Origin: Candidatus Methanomethylicia archaeon
GTDB lineage: Archaea > Thermoproteota > Methanomethylicia > Culexarchaeales > Culexarchaeaceae
Length of the DNA: 64,000 nucleotides
Assembly (NCBI GenBank): GCA_025058215.1
Contig: JANXEO010000001.1
Span: 62,001-126,000, forward strand
Direction: 5' to 3'
Position numbers and translations under genes: made by a program. The stretch's first letter is position 1. Every line of letters begins with the position of its first letter. The notes under the pieces are model-generated. The model had not been told where the DNA came from. It searched no databases and saw only the letters and a list, made by a program, of their open reading frames with translations. Positions 17,720 through 26,247 of the stretch are shown in pieces.

Positions 17720-19452
17720 GCACCTACCTCCTTCTTCTCCTTCAATTTACTTAAAATAATAGATAAAATTTCAAAATCTGAAAGAATACCTGGAGCAGGA
17801 TCAACCACTTTCTTCATTCTTATTGGGATACCATCCATTCTGTAAGCGGAACCTTCACATTCTATACCAACATATCCTACTGGAAGTACTACATCAGCGA
17901 ATAATGTTGTTAAAGACCATTTAGCATCCATTACAATAACAGGTATTTTTGATAAATGTTCAACAGCTTTACGTGGAAGATGAGCTACAGGATCGCTTGC
18001 AACTATGAAAACAGTATCAACATCACCATTTGAAAGTATATCTACAGCCGTAGTTACACCTGGAATCATTTTGGGGAATCCCCTTGAGAAATCTACAGCA
18101 TATGGATAACCTGTAAGCCAAAGGATGACTTCATTAGAACCAGTAACATTATAATGACCTCTCATAGGTATTATAGCAAATTTAGTCCATTCATTTAATT
18201 CTTGAACAAATCTTATTAATTCTTGAGTAAATTTATGTTTTGCACCACTCATAGTAACTCCTACACCAGCAAATATAACTCCATATTTTGCTGTAGTCAT
18301 CATTTCAGATAACTCTAAGATTTTATCTCTTGAAACTCCAGCTACATTTGGCACTTCTATTTCGAGATTTTTTATAGCCATATGAAGTGCTGTTAAAAGT
18401 TCTAAATCCCTTCCAGGCTCTATTTTAATGAATAAATCAGACCTCTCAGCTATAGGGGTTTTCCTAACATCAATAACTACGATCTTCCTATCTTCACGTC
18501 CTTTAACATACTTTCCAGTACGCATTATCAATCTTGTAAAATGATTAAGATGTGCATGAGAAGGATTAGAACCCCAAAAAATTATTAAATCAGCTAATTG
18601 TATAACAGTTCCAAAAGTTGTTCTAACAGAACCTATCTCTTGAATACCTTGAATTGTAGGTCCATGACATACTGTACTTGTATTATCTATAACTCCACGT
18701 GTAATTTCAGCCAATTCAACACCAAGTTCTACAGCTTCATTACATGTATTAGCCCAACCATAAAATAGAGGATATTTAGCTTTAACAAGAATTTCTACCA
18801 CTTCATCAATAGCTTTATTCAAATCAATTTCAAGAAGTTTACCATTTTTCCTAATATATGGTTTCATTATTCTATGCTTATCATAATTAAGGAATTTTGC
18901 AATAGATATAGCACAACCACCAATATTCCTTAAAATTTTTTCACCATCAGCTTCAATTCTAAGATTATCACATAAATCACCGCAAAATGGACATGGAATA
19001 TTTTCAAAAACTTTCTTTTCTCCAGTTTTAACAGGTCTATCCATTGGGAAATATTCTAATCCCTTTACACCAAGAGATTTTAAGATTACATTTAAAGATG
19101 TAACATCTTCATTAGTGGGTTCTACAAATACTTTGATAGACTTTAAACTAGGCATACCAGTACCATCAGTTAATGAAGACATTATGAAATTAATCCAGGG
19201 ACCCATAGGTACAAATATAGTTCCATTAGATATATTACTATTAGCTTTAACAGGAAGCACAACACTTCCATCTTTACCTATGATTTTAACTCTATCAACT
19301 ACTCCAAGTCTACTTATATCGTCAGGATTCATTTCCAAAAGTGCAACAGCTTGAAAATACTTATCACTTAACTTACCTTCACTTTCCATAGATACTCCTT
19401 GAGCTAAAGTTCTACCAGTCACTAAGTAAAAAATATTGGAATTTAAATTCAT
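17716..19452 (-). CDS. fwdDB: Fused formylmethanofuran dehydrogenase subunits D and B
   Basis: A single 578-residue reading frame joins the small FwdD domain (about residues 1-140, with VTGRTLAQGVSMESEGK and FVPMGPWINFI) to the catalytic FwdB domain (about 150-578). FwdB features are the 4Fe-4S cysteines C154, C157, C161 and probably C180 (CPFCGDLCDNL ... GGC), and C262 in STVCHGPTIQG, the tungsten or molybdenum ligand. Cysteine rather than selenocysteine stands at the metal. The cofactor is a bis-pterin guanine dinucleotide, consistent with the nearby mobA-like gene. In characterised methanogens D and B are usually separate genes; no stop or frameshift separates them here. Coupled to mtd upstream by a 4-base overlap. 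Confidence 0.93.
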   Translation of the reverse strand: MNLNSNIFYLVTGRTLAQGVSMESEGKLSDKYFQAVALLEMNPDDISRLGVVDRVKIIGKDGSVVLPVKANSNISNGTIFVPMGPWINFIMSSLTDGTGMPSLKSIKVFVEPTNEDVTSLNVILKSLGVKGLEYFPMDRPVKTGEKKVFENIPCPFCGDLCDNLRIEADGEKILRNIGGCAISIAKFLNYDKHRIMKPYIRKNGKLLEIDLNKAIDEVVEILVKAKYPLFYGWANTCNEAVELGVELAEITRGVIDNTSTVCHGPTIQGIQEIGSVRTTFGTVIQLADLIIFWGSNPSHAHLNHFTRLIMRTGKYVKGREDRKIVVIDVRKTPIAERSDLFIKIEPGRDLELLTALHMAIKNLEIEVPNVAGVSRDKILELSEMMTTAKYGVIFAGVGVTMSGAKHKFTQELIRFVQELNEWTKFAIIPMRGHYNVTGSNEVILWLTGYPYAVDFSRGFPKMIPGVTTAVDILSNGDVDTVFIVASDPVAHLPRKAVEHLSKIPVIVMDAKWSLTTLFADVVLPVGYVGIECEGSAYRMDGIPIRMKKVVDPAPGILSDFEILSIILSKLKEKKEVGA

Positions 19453-20294
19453 CGAGGATGAGCCTCCTCCATCAATTTCTCCTTGAATAATAAAGCACCA
19501 TCAGAAGCATGTGGAGTCCTAACCAATGTATCTCCATACTTTTCTATTTCACGTGCTTCATCAACTAATATAGATGCATATCTCATAATCTCATGTGCTG
19601 CAGTTAAAATTGGTAGATATCTTTCACGTTCTTTAATCTTAAAACATCCCTCCACAGTGAGATCAGCAACTTTTATTGCAATTTCATACGCAGCCATAGC
19701 TTTAGCTTTAGCATATGGATTCTTAAATTCAGCGTACATTGTAGCAACTTCTTTATCTACAACTATCCTTGGTAATGATGGTTTTTCACCCCTCTTCAAA
19801 GCATTTATAACTTTATCTAACTCCACTTGAAATAATCTAATAACTCCAGTGGAAGCAAGAACTTTAATAACATCAGCATTGAATATAACCATTTCAGTTG
19901 GATCAAGAAATCCTCTACGTGCACCAATCATAGAATCAGCTAATACAATTATGTAACCTATGCCCTTTTCATCAAGCTCTTTAGTTATCCTCCTAGCTGG
20001 AGCATCAGATACAACTATAATACTTTTACCCTTCTCCCTTAAAATCTCTCTAACCTTAACTGGACCAGGTAGAGAAGCATTAGGACTTGGAATTATATAG
20101 AGATCACATTCCTCTTTTAAAGCTCTTTCAGCTAATTCTTGAGCATGAGTTTCAGTCATTTTTGCACCAACGCTAATAACTCTGACCTCAATATCAGTTC
20201 TATCAGCTCTTTCATCCAATACATACTCTAATAATGGCGCTGAACCAATACATCCAAGCTTTAATATACAAATTTTAACAACCTTTTCAGACAA
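19449..20294 (-). CDS. mtd: F420-dependent methylenetetrahydromethanopterin dehydrogenase
   Basis: Reduces methenyl-H4MPT to methylene-H4MPT with F420H2. About 281 residues. Diagnostic features: KICILKLGCIGSAPLLEYVLDERADR at the N-terminus, DIEVRVISVGAKM, IPSPNASLPGP, and IGARRGFLDPTEMV. The frame is open to an ATG at 20309 that overlaps the ftr stop, but GGAGGTG then sits inside the coding region with TTG at 20294 just five bases beyond it; the TTG start gives an N-terminus closer to the family. Both options are possible. It is the second gene of the ftr-to-mch operon. Confidence 0.94.
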   Translation of the reverse strand: MSEKVVKICILKLGCIGSAPLLEYVLDERADRTDIEVRVISVGAKMTETHAQELAERALKEECDLYIIPSPNASLPGPVKVREILREKGKSIIVVSDAPARRITKELDEKGIGYIIVLADSMIGARRGFLDPTEMVIFNADVIKVLASTGVIRLFQVELDKVINALKRGEKPSLPRIVVDKEVATMYAEFKNPYAKAKAMAAYEIAIKVADLTVEGCFKIKERERYLPILTAAHEIMRYASILVDEAREIEKYGDTLVRTPHASDGALLFKEKLMEEAHPR

Positions 20295-20308
20295 ATAATT
20301 CACCTCCA

Positions 20309-21259
20309 TTAAATTTTAACCTCAATATTTTTAACAATTTCTAAAGCTTCCTTTAAGTATAGGTGATATGGACCTAATCTACCACCATAATTACCAGCAT
20401 CAATCTTTACAATACCTGGAACACTTGCTGCAGCTTTAATAGCAATACCCATAGCCTTTAACACGTCTTCTCTCCTAAGTCCATTTATTACTATTTCATA
20501 AACTGAATTTACTTCAGGTGGAAGACGAGAATCTTTAATAACTCCTTTCAATGTTGGGCAATATGGATGATTAGTTGTAGCTCTAAGTTTTGGATATTTC
20601 AATGAACCAACTTTAGAACCTGAACGAACTATTCCACCTGGAAATGGCGTTATAACATACTTTACATATCTACGTATAGCTTTAACAGCTTTCTCAGCAG
20701 CATTTAAACCTGCTTCAACATCCTTAGCTAATATTAATATATTTCCTCCAGCAACACCTTTAACAATACCGAAATAATCCTCTACTACAAATTCACCTTC
20801 CATAACAGGTATCCTCCAAACCTTCCTTCCACCCACAACATCCTCCTTTTCAAAACCATCTCCAAATTTCGCTAATGCTTTACCAATACTCATCTTCCTA
20901 ATAGATTTAGTTAAACCATTGAAGGCAGCAGTTGTAGGGGCTGTAAGAATACATTGACCAATTCTAGTTAATGTTACAAGTTTAAGGATTGCTGGATCAT
21001 TATGGTAAATTTGTATTACCACTCCAGGACGGAAATCAGGAGTTATTTTAGATGAAACTAAAGCTTCAATACCAGTTTCACCTGGACATGCAATTACAGA
21101 ACTACCAAAACCAGTAGCTACACGAGCTGAAATAAGAGCCCAATGGGAATTAATAGCTGTAATAAGTATTCTTGTAGCATACATGGGGAAAGCTTCTGCA
21201 AATGTATCTTCAATAATAACATCATTTAATTTTAAATTCAAAAAGACACCGAAATACAT
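20309..21259 (-). CDS. ftr: Formylmethanofuran:tetrahydromethanopterin formyltransferase
   Basis: Moves the formyl group from methanofuran to H4MPT. About 316 residues. Family features: DVIIEDTFAEAFPMYATRILITA at the N-terminus, GFGSSVIACPGETGIE, TAPTTAAFNG, and CPTLKGVIKDSRLP. The open frame starts at TTG 21268; ATG at 21259 is chosen here, though TTG 21241 would give an N-terminus only two residues longer than usual and would suit the second TATA-like stretch at 21271-21283. It is the first gene of the minus-strand Fwd operon and diverges from the cofE-like gene. Confidence 0.94.
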   Translation of the reverse strand: MYFGVFLNLKLNDVIIEDTFAEAFPMYATRILITAINSHWALISARVATGFGSSVIACPGETGIEALVSSKITPDFRPGVVIQIYHNDPAILKLVTLTRIGQCILTAPTTAAFNGLTKSIRKMSIGKALAKFGDGFEKEDVVGGRKVWRIPVMEGEFVVEDYFGIVKGVAGGNILILAKDVEAGLNAAEKAVKAIRRYVKYVITPFPGGIVRSGSKVGSLKYPKLRATTNHPYCPTLKGVIKDSRLPPEVNSVYEIVINGLRREDVLKAMGIAIKAAASVPGIVKIDAGNYGGRLGPYHLYLKEALEIVKNIEVKI

Positions 21260-21270
21260 TAAATTCAAAC

Positions 21271-21303
21271 TTCATATAAAATTAACGAAATGTATATTTA
21301 AAC
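21271..21303. promoter_or_regulatory. Divergent promoter between ftr and the cofE-like gene
   Basis: TATATTTAAA at 21293-21302 reads as a TATA box in either direction. On the plus strand it predicts a transcription start near 21323, just before the cofE-like gene; on the minus strand near 21272, just before ftr. A second TATA-like ATATAAAATT at about 21274-21283 could also serve ftr. The whole intergenic space is only about 70 bases, so regulators would act on both operons. Confidence 0.45.
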
Positions 21304-21331
21304 AAATTAAAAATGGAGAACACAAATTAAT

Positions 21332-22234
21332 TTGAATGATATACATACAATGACGTGGATGTTTAAGTGTAAATATGTTTTAAGGGGATTAAAAAGAACA
21401 TTTGATTACTGGTACCCTAAAACAAACGTAGTGAGTGAAATAGTTAAAGTTTATGGAGGAGATGTAAAAAATGGAGATATAATAGTAATTTCAGAAAAAG
21501 CACTATGTGTTGCGAAAGGAAATATATATGATGAAAGAGATATTTGTAAAGTAGATCCATTAACAAAAAAGGCATCTTACATTGTTAATAAACTTATTTG
21601 GGGTAAAGTATTGAAATTTACATTTAAATCTAAAGAGATAATCAAGGTTGTGGAGGAAACACCCTTAAACCTTGTTGCTCAACACAAAAAATTGGGGTTA
21701 AAATATGGAGGTTTATTACACTTCTTAAAACCATATTCAGAAGCAGGAATAGATGCAACAAATCTACCTTACATGTACGTTTCCCTTCCAATAAGGAATG
21801 CAAAAGAGGAAGTGAGAAACATTAAAATTGAATTATCGAAGAAATTAAAGAAAAATGTAAATGTACTTATCATAGATACTGATAGAACTTTTAAAATTAA
21901 AGGTATAAATGGTATAGCTATATCCACAAGACCATCAAGTATACGTGGTATAATAGATTTAGGTGGATTGGGATATATTATGGGCAAAGTATTTAACAAC
22001 ATATTCTTAGATTATCCAACGCCAGTAGCATATAATGGTATACATATGGAACTCACTGAAATACTTAGAATAACAAAATTTGCTGATAAGATTATGGGAT
22101 TTGGATTTGGAAGAAATATTTTGGAAATGCTTACAAAATTAGGTAAAGAGAGTTTTAACGATGTAAAATGGAGTGATATGAAGAAGATAAAGCATTATCC
22201 AGTAGTAATTGTGAGATTAAGGAAGATATTATAA
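21332..22234 (+). CDS. F420-0:gamma-glutamyl ligase (CofE)-like protein
   Basis: A 300-residue soluble protein related to CofE, which adds gamma-linked glutamates to F420-0. Features seen: GDIIVISEKALCVAKGNIYD, resembling the GDI(V)VV..KIVSKAEGR region, AGIDATNLPYMYVSLP, resembling the AGID.SN motif, and VLIIDTDRTFKIKGINGIAIS. The usual CofE length is about 250, and the N-terminal GDDL-type sequence is not obvious, so it may be a paralogue with another acceptor. Its place among the F420-dependent enzymes Mtd and Mer supports a link to F420. Start is TTG 21332 or ATG 21350. Confidence 0.7.
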   Translation: MNDIHTMTWMFKCKYVLRGLKRTFDYWYPKTNVVSEIVKVYGGDVKNGDIIVISEKALCVAKGNIYDERDICKVDPLTKKASYIVNKLIWGKVLKFTFKSKEIIKVVEETPLNLVAQHKKLGLKYGGLLHFLKPYSEAGIDATNLPYMYVSLPIRNAKEEVRNIKIELSKKLKKNVNVLIIDTDRTFKIKGINGIAISTRPSSIRGIIDLGGLGYIMGKVFNNIFLDYPTPVAYNGIHMELTEILRITKFADKIMGFGFGRNILEMLTKLGKESFNDVKWSDMKKIKHYPVVIVRLRKIL

Positions 22235-22237
22235 AAT

Positions 22238-23017
22238 TTACTTTATAATTGGCAGTATAGCTGTTGCATATTCATTTTTCATATACATAACATCAACTTT
22301 ATAAACATTCTTAATTACATCTTTTGACAATATTTCACTAGAAGGACCACTAACTATAACTTTTCCTTCATTAATTAAGTAAACTCTATCACTAACTATT
22401 AAAGCTTCATTTGGATCATGAGTTGTGAAAATTATAGTAATACCATTACTAGATACTTCACGCATTAACTTAAGTACTCCCACCTTATTCTTCAAATCTA
22501 GATGAGATGTAGGTTCATCTAAAAGGATTATTCGAGGTTCCTGTACTAAAGCTCTACCTATCCTTACAAGTTGTTTTTCTCCACCAGATAACTCATAAAC
22601 ACGTCTATCCTTCAAATGCTCAATTCCAAGCAAATTAATAACACTTTCAACTATTGAATGATCTTTACGATCTATAAACAATAAATTTATGTGAGGAGTT
22701 CTACCCAAAAGTATATATTCATAGACGGTAAAAGGCAATGTTATTGTCTCTTCTTGAGGAACATATGCAACAAGTCTAGCATAATCCTTATAATCAAAGT
22801 TCTTTATACTTTTACCACAAACTTGAATATCAATGAAAGAAGTAGTTATAACTTTTGCAATTATCTTAAGTAATGTAGTTTTACCAGAAGCATTAGGACC
22901 TAAAATTGCAACTATTTCACCTTCATTAACAGTCATGTTTATACCATGTAATACCTTTCTACCACCAGGATAAGCAAAATGTAGATCTTTAATTTCAACT
23001 ATTGGGTTAGGAGCCAC
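22238..23017 (-). CDS. btuD: ABC transporter ATPase, cobalamin/iron-chelate importer type
   Basis: Cytoplasmic ATP-binding subunit of a FecCD/BtuCD-type importer, 259 residues. Walker A GPNASGKTT is near residue 38, the Q-loop falls in AYVPQEE, the signature is LSGGEKQLV, and Walker B is IILLDEPTSHLDLKN. It overlaps the permease gene by 11 bases. The three-gene order solute-binding protein, permease, ATPase is standard. A corrinoid substrate is inferred from the CODH/ACS corrinoid protein genes next door; a siderophore or other metal chelate cannot be ruled out. Confidence 0.88.
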   Translation of the reverse strand: MAPNPIVEIKDLHFAYPGGRKVLHGINMTVNEGEIVAILGPNASGKTTLLKIIAKVITTSFIDIQVCGKSIKNFDYKDYARLVAYVPQEETITLPFTVYEYILLGRTPHINLLFIDRKDHSIVESVINLLGIEHLKDRRVYELSGGEKQLVRIGRALVQEPRIILLDEPTSHLDLKNKVGVLKLMREVSSNGITIIFTTHDPNEALIVSDRVYLINEGKVIVSGPSSEILSKDVIKNVYKVDVMYMKNEYATAILPIIK

Positions 23018-23981
23018 TTTTCACACCACTTCTCAATATTATGATGAAGAGGGGGATGCTAATAAAGGATACAATAATATTAAAGGGTATTTCAGCTTCT
23101 ATTAAACTCCTTGAAATATTATCACTTATAATTGAAAGAATTGAACCTAAAAGCGCTGAATTAACAATAACTTTCCTATTATCAGCTCCAACCATGGGTC
23201 TCACTAAATGAGGAGTTATCAATCCAAGCCAACCTATTATCCCAGTTACACATACAATTGAAGATACTGAAAGAACAGAGAAAACTATGGATATAAGTCT
23301 ATTCAGCATTGGATTAACACCAAGGCTTTTAGCAACTTCATCTCCAAGGGATAAAACATTTATCCTCCAAGAAAGCAATATAAGAAGCACTATCGATAAA
23401 ACTATGAATGGACTAAACATATAAAGCTCACTAAAACCAACTCTACCGAAAGATCCAAGAAGCCAAAAAGTTATATGGGGAAGTTTACTATATGGATCAG
23501 CAACATATTTAACATATCCTACCCCAGCATTAAATAATGCTGAAACCGCTATACCAGATAAAATGAGCCTAAGAACTTCATCACCATACTTAAATGTCCT
23601 ACTTAAAAGCATAGTTGTAATTAATGAAAGTAATCCCATACTAAAAGAGAAGCCCTCAATGTAAATAGCTGAAGTAAAGAATAATATACCTAAAGATGCT
23701 CCAAAAGCTGAACCACTAGATGCACCGAGGATGTCAGGCGATGCTAAAGGATTTCTAAATAAAGATTGCATAACAGAACCTGAAACACCTAAAGCAGCGC
23801 CAGCTAGAGAAGCATATAATACTCTAGGTAATCTAACCTCCATAGCTAATTGCGCTTTCCAAGACCAGTTAATCCAATCAAATAAACTTAGTGGTAATCT
23901 ACCAATAAACAATATTGATAAGAGAATAAAGATAACATTGACCAACGAAAGTAACAATGTAAAAGCAATAGATCTATTCAA
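23007..23981 (-). CDS. btuC: ABC transporter permease, BtuC/FecCD family
   Basis: Integral membrane subunit of 324 residues with about ten hydrophobic segments, as in BtuC. Family landmarks are EVRLPRVLYASLAGAALGVSGSVMQSLFRNPLASPDILGASSG near the N-terminus, and GIIGWLGLITPHLVRPMVGADNR in the cytoplasmic loop that contacts the ATPase. It starts at ATG 23981 and sits 15 bases after the binding-protein gene. Operon with btuF and btuD. Confidence 0.92.
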   Translation of the reverse strand: MNRSIAFTLLLSLVNVIFILLSILFIGRLPLSLFDWINWSWKAQLAMEVRLPRVLYASLAGAALGVSGSVMQSLFRNPLASPDILGASSGSAFGASLGILFFTSAIYIEGFSFSMGLLSLITTMLLSRTFKYGDEVLRLILSGIAVSALFNAGVGYVKYVADPYSKLPHITFWLLGSFGRVGFSELYMFSPFIVLSIVLLILLSWRINVLSLGDEVAKSLGVNPMLNRLISIVFSVLSVSSIVCVTGIIGWLGLITPHLVRPMVGADNRKVIVNSALLGSILSIISDNISRSLIEAEIPFNIIVSFISIPLFIIILRSGVKSGS

Positions 23982-23996
23982 TACTAAATCCCCTCA

Positions 23997-25079
23997 TTAA
24001 AATTTAAATTCACGTTCAACTAAAGCTTCTGCAATTTCACGGGAAATTTCGTAAATTTTCATATAATAACTTACTGCAAAACTCTTAACAACATTAATGT
24101 CACCAAATATATTGGGATACATCATAGAAGCCATATAAGCAATACATAAAGGCCATCTAGTTCCTGGAGCATCCCACGTAATCACAATACCAGGTACTGG
24201 GTAAACTCTATTTTCTTTTACAGCTTTAACCATACTCAGTTTATAATCATTCAATATAGCGTTAACAGCATAAGTTTGAGATGGATTATCAGAATATGTT
24301 GTCACAAAAATTATATCTGGATTCCATACAACAATCTGTTCTGGACTAACTCTAGGAAATCCAATACCACTAACTTCACGTGAAAGAGAAATGCCGCCAG
24401 CCAATTCTATTAATAAATTTTGAAGAAAACCTGAAGCAGGTATACGATAAGCTTTAACTGTATACCATAAGAATAAGACTTTAGGTTTATTTGGAATACC
24501 ACTAATTCTAGAAGAAATACCGGTTATAATGCCATTCATATAGCTCACTAATTCTTCAGCTCTATTCTCCTCACCTAAAACCTTCCCAAGAATACGTACA
24601 CTTTTAAAAAATGCTTCTGGGGTCTCTAAATCTAAATAAATTAATTTAACTCCTACAGATTCTAATTGTTTCCCAATTGAAGCAGCCATATAACTTCTCG
24701 TAATTACAAGATCTGGTTGAAGTTTAATTATCTCTTCAACTGTTGGAGTTTTCTCAAATAAAATTTTATTTTTCAAATTTGGATCAAGCATATTGATTAA
24801 TGGATTATTACGTATACCCCAAGAGTCCATGGCAATTACTTTATCAACAGAAGTTCTAAACATATATAATATTTCAACAATGGTGACACCACCAGTATCA
24901 GATGCAACTACGATTTTCATAGGCAAATTCTTAAAAGTTACAGTTCTATTTAAGCTATCAATAATAGTAATGGCTTTAGGAATTTCAGTTTCTATAAAAC
25001 GTAAACCTAAAGAAACATACACAAAACTAATGGCAACAATAATAACAATTAATAATGTATAGAGAACACCCTTATTCAC
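23997..25079 (-). CDS. btuF: ABC transporter substrate-binding protein, BtuF-like
   Basis: Membrane-anchored extracellular binding protein of about 360 residues. After a short basic start there is one hydrophobic segment (LYTLLIVIIVAISFVYVSL), acting as signal anchor, then a two-lobed periplasmic-binding fold with TPTVEEIIKLQPDLVITR and VSPEQIVVWNPDIIFVT, typical of helical-backbone corrinoid and siderophore binders. The frame is open to ATG 25106, but AAGGAGGTGAG precedes a GTG at 25079 with good spacing, so that start is preferred. Corrinoid as ligand is context inference. No cobalamin riboswitch is evident upstream. Confidence 0.85.
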   Translation of the reverse strand: MNKGVLYTLLIVIIVAISFVYVSLGLRFIETEIPKAITIIDSLNRTVTFKNLPMKIVVASDTGGVTIVEILYMFRTSVDKVIAMDSWGIRNNPLINMLDPNLKNKILFEKTPTVEEIIKLQPDLVITRSYMAASIGKQLESVGVKLIYLDLETPEAFFKSVRILGKVLGEENRAEELVSYMNGIITGISSRISGIPNKPKVLFLWYTVKAYRIPASGFLQNLLIELAGGISLSREVSGIGFPRVSPEQIVVWNPDIIFVTTYSDNPSQTYAVNAILNDYKLSMVKAVKENRVYPVPGIVITWDAPGTRWPLCIAYMASMMYPNIFGDINVVKSFAVSYYMKIYEISREIAEALVEREFKF

Positions 25080-25106
25080 GTAACTCACCTCCTTAATCTC
25101 TATCAT

Positions 25107-25229
25107 ATTTACTTCTATTAATATTCTAGTGAAGAGATAAATCTTGCTTCACATTATTCAAAATTGAAAGAGAATATATGAAAATTTAGATTTGAGTAAG
25201 CAATGTTTATTAATAGGGGGAAATGAATT
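25107..25229. other. Divergent spacer between btuF and cooT
   Basis: About 120 AT-rich bases hold the promoters of the minus-strand importer operon and of the plus-strand cooT-to-cdh block. I see no B12-box-like sequence or long hairpin. A GGGGG run at 25216-25220 lies ahead of cooT. Confidence 0.4.
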
Positions 25230-25241
25230 ATGTTGAAAAAT

Positions 25242-25439
25242 ATGTGTGAATCAAATGTATATGTAAGAATTAATGGGAAAGAGGAACTTTTGATTAAAGA
25301 TGTAATATCACTAGTACCTAAAGAGGATACATATATTTTCATAGATATAACTGGAAGAAAATACGAGATAGAAAATGTAATTATAGAATTCATAGATTTC
25401 ATATCTCATAAAATTGTTTTAAAAAGAAAAGTTTTGTAG
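25242..25439 (+). CDS. cooT: CooT-family nickel-binding protein
   Basis: A 65-residue protein related to CooT, a small nickel-binding accessory protein of carbon monoxide dehydrogenase maturation. The sequence MCESNVYVRINGKEELLIKDV matches the family start, and DISHKI-like FISHKIVLKRK near the end fits the beta-barrel. An ATG 12 bases earlier (25230) is also in frame; ATG 25242 is chosen because it places cysteine at residue 2, the nickel ligand position known in CooT. It lies 9 bases before cooC, and the pair stands before the CODH genes. This context strongly supports a role in nickel supply. Confidence 0.85.
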   Translation: MCESNVYVRINGKEELLIKDVISLVPKEDTYIFIDITGRKYEIENVIIEFIDFISHKIVLKRKVL

Positions 25440-25448
25440 GTTGATTAA

Positions 25449-26234
25449 ATGAAGGTAACAATAGTGGGTAAAGGTGGTGTAGGGAAAACAACTATTGCTG
25501 CATGTTTAGCAAGATTGATTGGAAGAAATGGATATAGAGTTATAGCCGTTGATGCAGATCCAAGCTTAAATTTAGCATCATCATTAGGAATACTAAAGAG
25601 AGAAAGTGAAAAATTTCCAACTCTATTTAGTGAAGAAGAATTCATTAAGTCGCGAACAATGCTACCGGAAGGATTGTATATAATGAATCCAAAAGTTGAT
25701 GATATCGTGGAAAAATTTGGTATTAAAGGTCCAGATAATGTAATCTTAATTAAATTTGGGGAAATAAAAAGTGGTGGAACTAGATGTCTATGTCCTGAAT
25801 ACGCATTTTTGAGAACATTATTCTCCCACTTAATTCTAGGTAGAGGAGAAATAGTCATATTTGATATGGTTGCAGGTTTAGAACATATGAGTAGAGGTGC
25901 TACAAGAGGTGTAGATTTAATGGTTTGTATAACAGAACCAAGTATAAAGTCAATAGAAGTAGCTGTACAAATGCAAAAACTTGCCAAAGATATTCATATT
26001 AAAGATTTTGTTATAGTAGCTAACAAAGTTAGAGATTTAAAAGATGTAGAATTAATAGAACGATACTTTAGAAAAAATATAATTCTAAGCGTAATACCAT
26101 ATGATGAAAATATTATTGAAGCTGATAAACTTGGAATATCATTAATAGATTATGCACCAAATTCAGATGCTGTAAAAGCTATAAACGAATTGAAAGAATT
26201 AATATTATCTATATACCTCCTGAAAAAGAAATAA
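25449..26234 (+). CDS. cooC: CooC-type nickel-insertion ATPase for CO dehydrogenase
   Basis: MinD/SIMIBI-type P-loop ATPase of 261 residues that helps load nickel into the CODH C-cluster in an ATP-dependent step. Seen: deviant Walker A GKGGVGKTT at residues 7-15, VDADPSLNLAS for switch I, the CxC metal-binding motif at C113 and C115 (CLCPEYAF), where nickel and zinc bind at the dimer interface in CooC, and DMVAGLEHMSRG. It is placed between cooT and cdhA. A second member of the family lies at 35398-36171; this one is the closer to CooC1 in position next to CODH. Confidence 0.9.
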   Translation: MKVTIVGKGGVGKTTIAACLARLIGRNGYRVIAVDADPSLNLASSLGILKRESEKFPTLFSEEEFIKSRTMLPEGLYIMNPKVDDIVEKFGIKGPDNVILIKFGEIKSGGTRCLCPEYAFLRTLFSHLILGRGEIVIFDMVAGLEHMSRGATRGVDLMVCITEPSIKSIEVAVQMQKLAKDIHIKDFVIVANKVRDLKDVELIERYFRKNIILSVIPYDENIIEADKLGISLIDYAPNSDAVKAINELKELILSIYLLKKK

Positions 26235-26247
26235 TATTAATTCAAAC

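Noticed and set aside
18640-18700. Selenocysteine codon in the FwdB domain
   Set aside because: The metal-ligand position is an ordinary cysteine codon within STVCHGPT; no UGA interrupts the frame.
25080-25230. Cobalamin riboswitch upstream of btuF
   Set aside because: No B12-box-like sequence or set of paired stems was found in about 120 bases, and such riboswitches are not expected in archaea.
25445-25987. Minus-strand open frame of 180 codons opposite cooC
   Set aside because: It mirrors the codon pattern of cooC, which is certain; long shadows are common in this AT-rich genome.
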